The notes under the pieces are model-generated. The model made no database searches. It saw only the letters and a program-made list of their open reading frames with translations, and was not told the DNA's origin. From Pseudorhodobacter sp. E13 (lineage in GTDB: Bacteria > Pseudomonadota > Alphaproteobacteria > Rhodobacterales > Rhodobacteraceae): DNA of 64,000 nucleotides. A program made the translations under genes and the position numbers. How positions within the stretch are numbered: the first letter of the stretch is position 1; each line of letters starts with the position of its first letter. The stretch covers positions 62,001-126,000 of the forward strand of contig NZ_RPEN01000154.1 of the NCBI RefSeq assembly GCF_003991405.1, in the 5' to 3' direction. Shown in pieces: positions 63,946-64,000 of this stretch.

Positions 63946-64000
63946 CAGGCTTTGGGACAGGCTTTGCTCGAACTTACAAAACCTCAATACCCATCAGCTA

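Noticed and set aside
63974-64000. C-terminal end of a minus-strand gene at the right edge
   Set aside because: Stops occur in two minus frames within a few codons of the edge and the third ends after four codons; too little sequence to call.
1-64000. CRISPR array, prophage, or large defence island
   Set aside because: No regular direct repeats, phage structural genes or defence gene clusters were seen; gene content is mostly core.

Overview
The window is chromosomal DNA from an alphaproteobacterium of the Rhodobacter group (Rhodobacterales, Paracoccaceae-like). This rests on the gene order dus(nifR3)-ntrB-ntrC-ntrY-ntrX-trkA-trkH-hfq-hflX, a fused ispDF, an NtrC without the sigma54-contact loop, the order-restricted DUF6477/DUF6456 pair, and dense GC-rich coding with 4-base ATGA/GTGA overlaps. 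Most of the sequence is housekeeping or core; there is no large island, prophage or CRISPR array.

Layout. 1-460: no convincing protein gene, but two leftward promoter/terminator-like RNA candidates and the first codons of a gene cut by the window edge. 0.5-12.5 kb: HerA-like ATPase, guaA, an MttB-type methyltransferase, DUF6477/DUF6456, lipA, a dihaem cytochrome c, mug, hpt, a COQ10-like protein and amtB. 12.7-27 kb: cinA-pgpA-ispDF leftward, then the nitrogen-regulation block dusB-ntrBC-ntrYX running into potassium uptake (trkA, trkH), hfq and hflX. 27-38 kb: an unusual peptidoglycan-binding-like/hydrophobic protein, penicillin acylase, a hydroxyacid dehydrogenase, a SYLF lipoprotein, hemB, a membrane protein and mfd. 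38-49 kb: redox, efflux and envelope genes (peroxiredoxin, AraC regulator, Bcr-type efflux, YdjM, FrnE-like DsbA, acyl-CoA synthetase, XRE-cupin regulator, CDF exporter with a divergent MerR regulator and a textbook 19-bp-spacer promoter, dgkA-eptA, entericidin, a YejA-like binding protein). 49-64 kb: a candidate sRNA, the bdhA-pentapeptide-patatin operon, a DUF502 protein, psuG-psuK, rpsB-tsf, a LuxR solo, a SulP transporter, a GNAT, a BaiN-type flavoprotein, tRNA-Gln(TTG), a YHYH protein, an orphan ParA and a dead IS5 remnant.

How the genes work together. NtrB/NtrC with AmtB and the NtrY/NtrX pair form nitrogen and redox-linked signalling. EptA makes diacylglycerol when it decorates lipid A, and DgkA, encoded on the same strand with overlapping ends, recycles it. 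MerR controls the CDF exporter across a shared operator. PsuG and PsuK together degrade pseudouridine. Bdh is translationally coupled to a pentapeptide protein and a patatin lipase.

The least explained signals are non-coding. One is a mosaic intergenic element (five copies, all at points where transcription direction switches) made of a G6/C6 hairpin, a second hairpin whose sequence changes while its pairing is kept, and a conserved GGTATTTTCGCCAAGATGAA-like tail. The others are four candidate small RNAs and a lux-box-like dyad beside the LuxR solo. These are sequence-reading inferences; no database search or folding was run.
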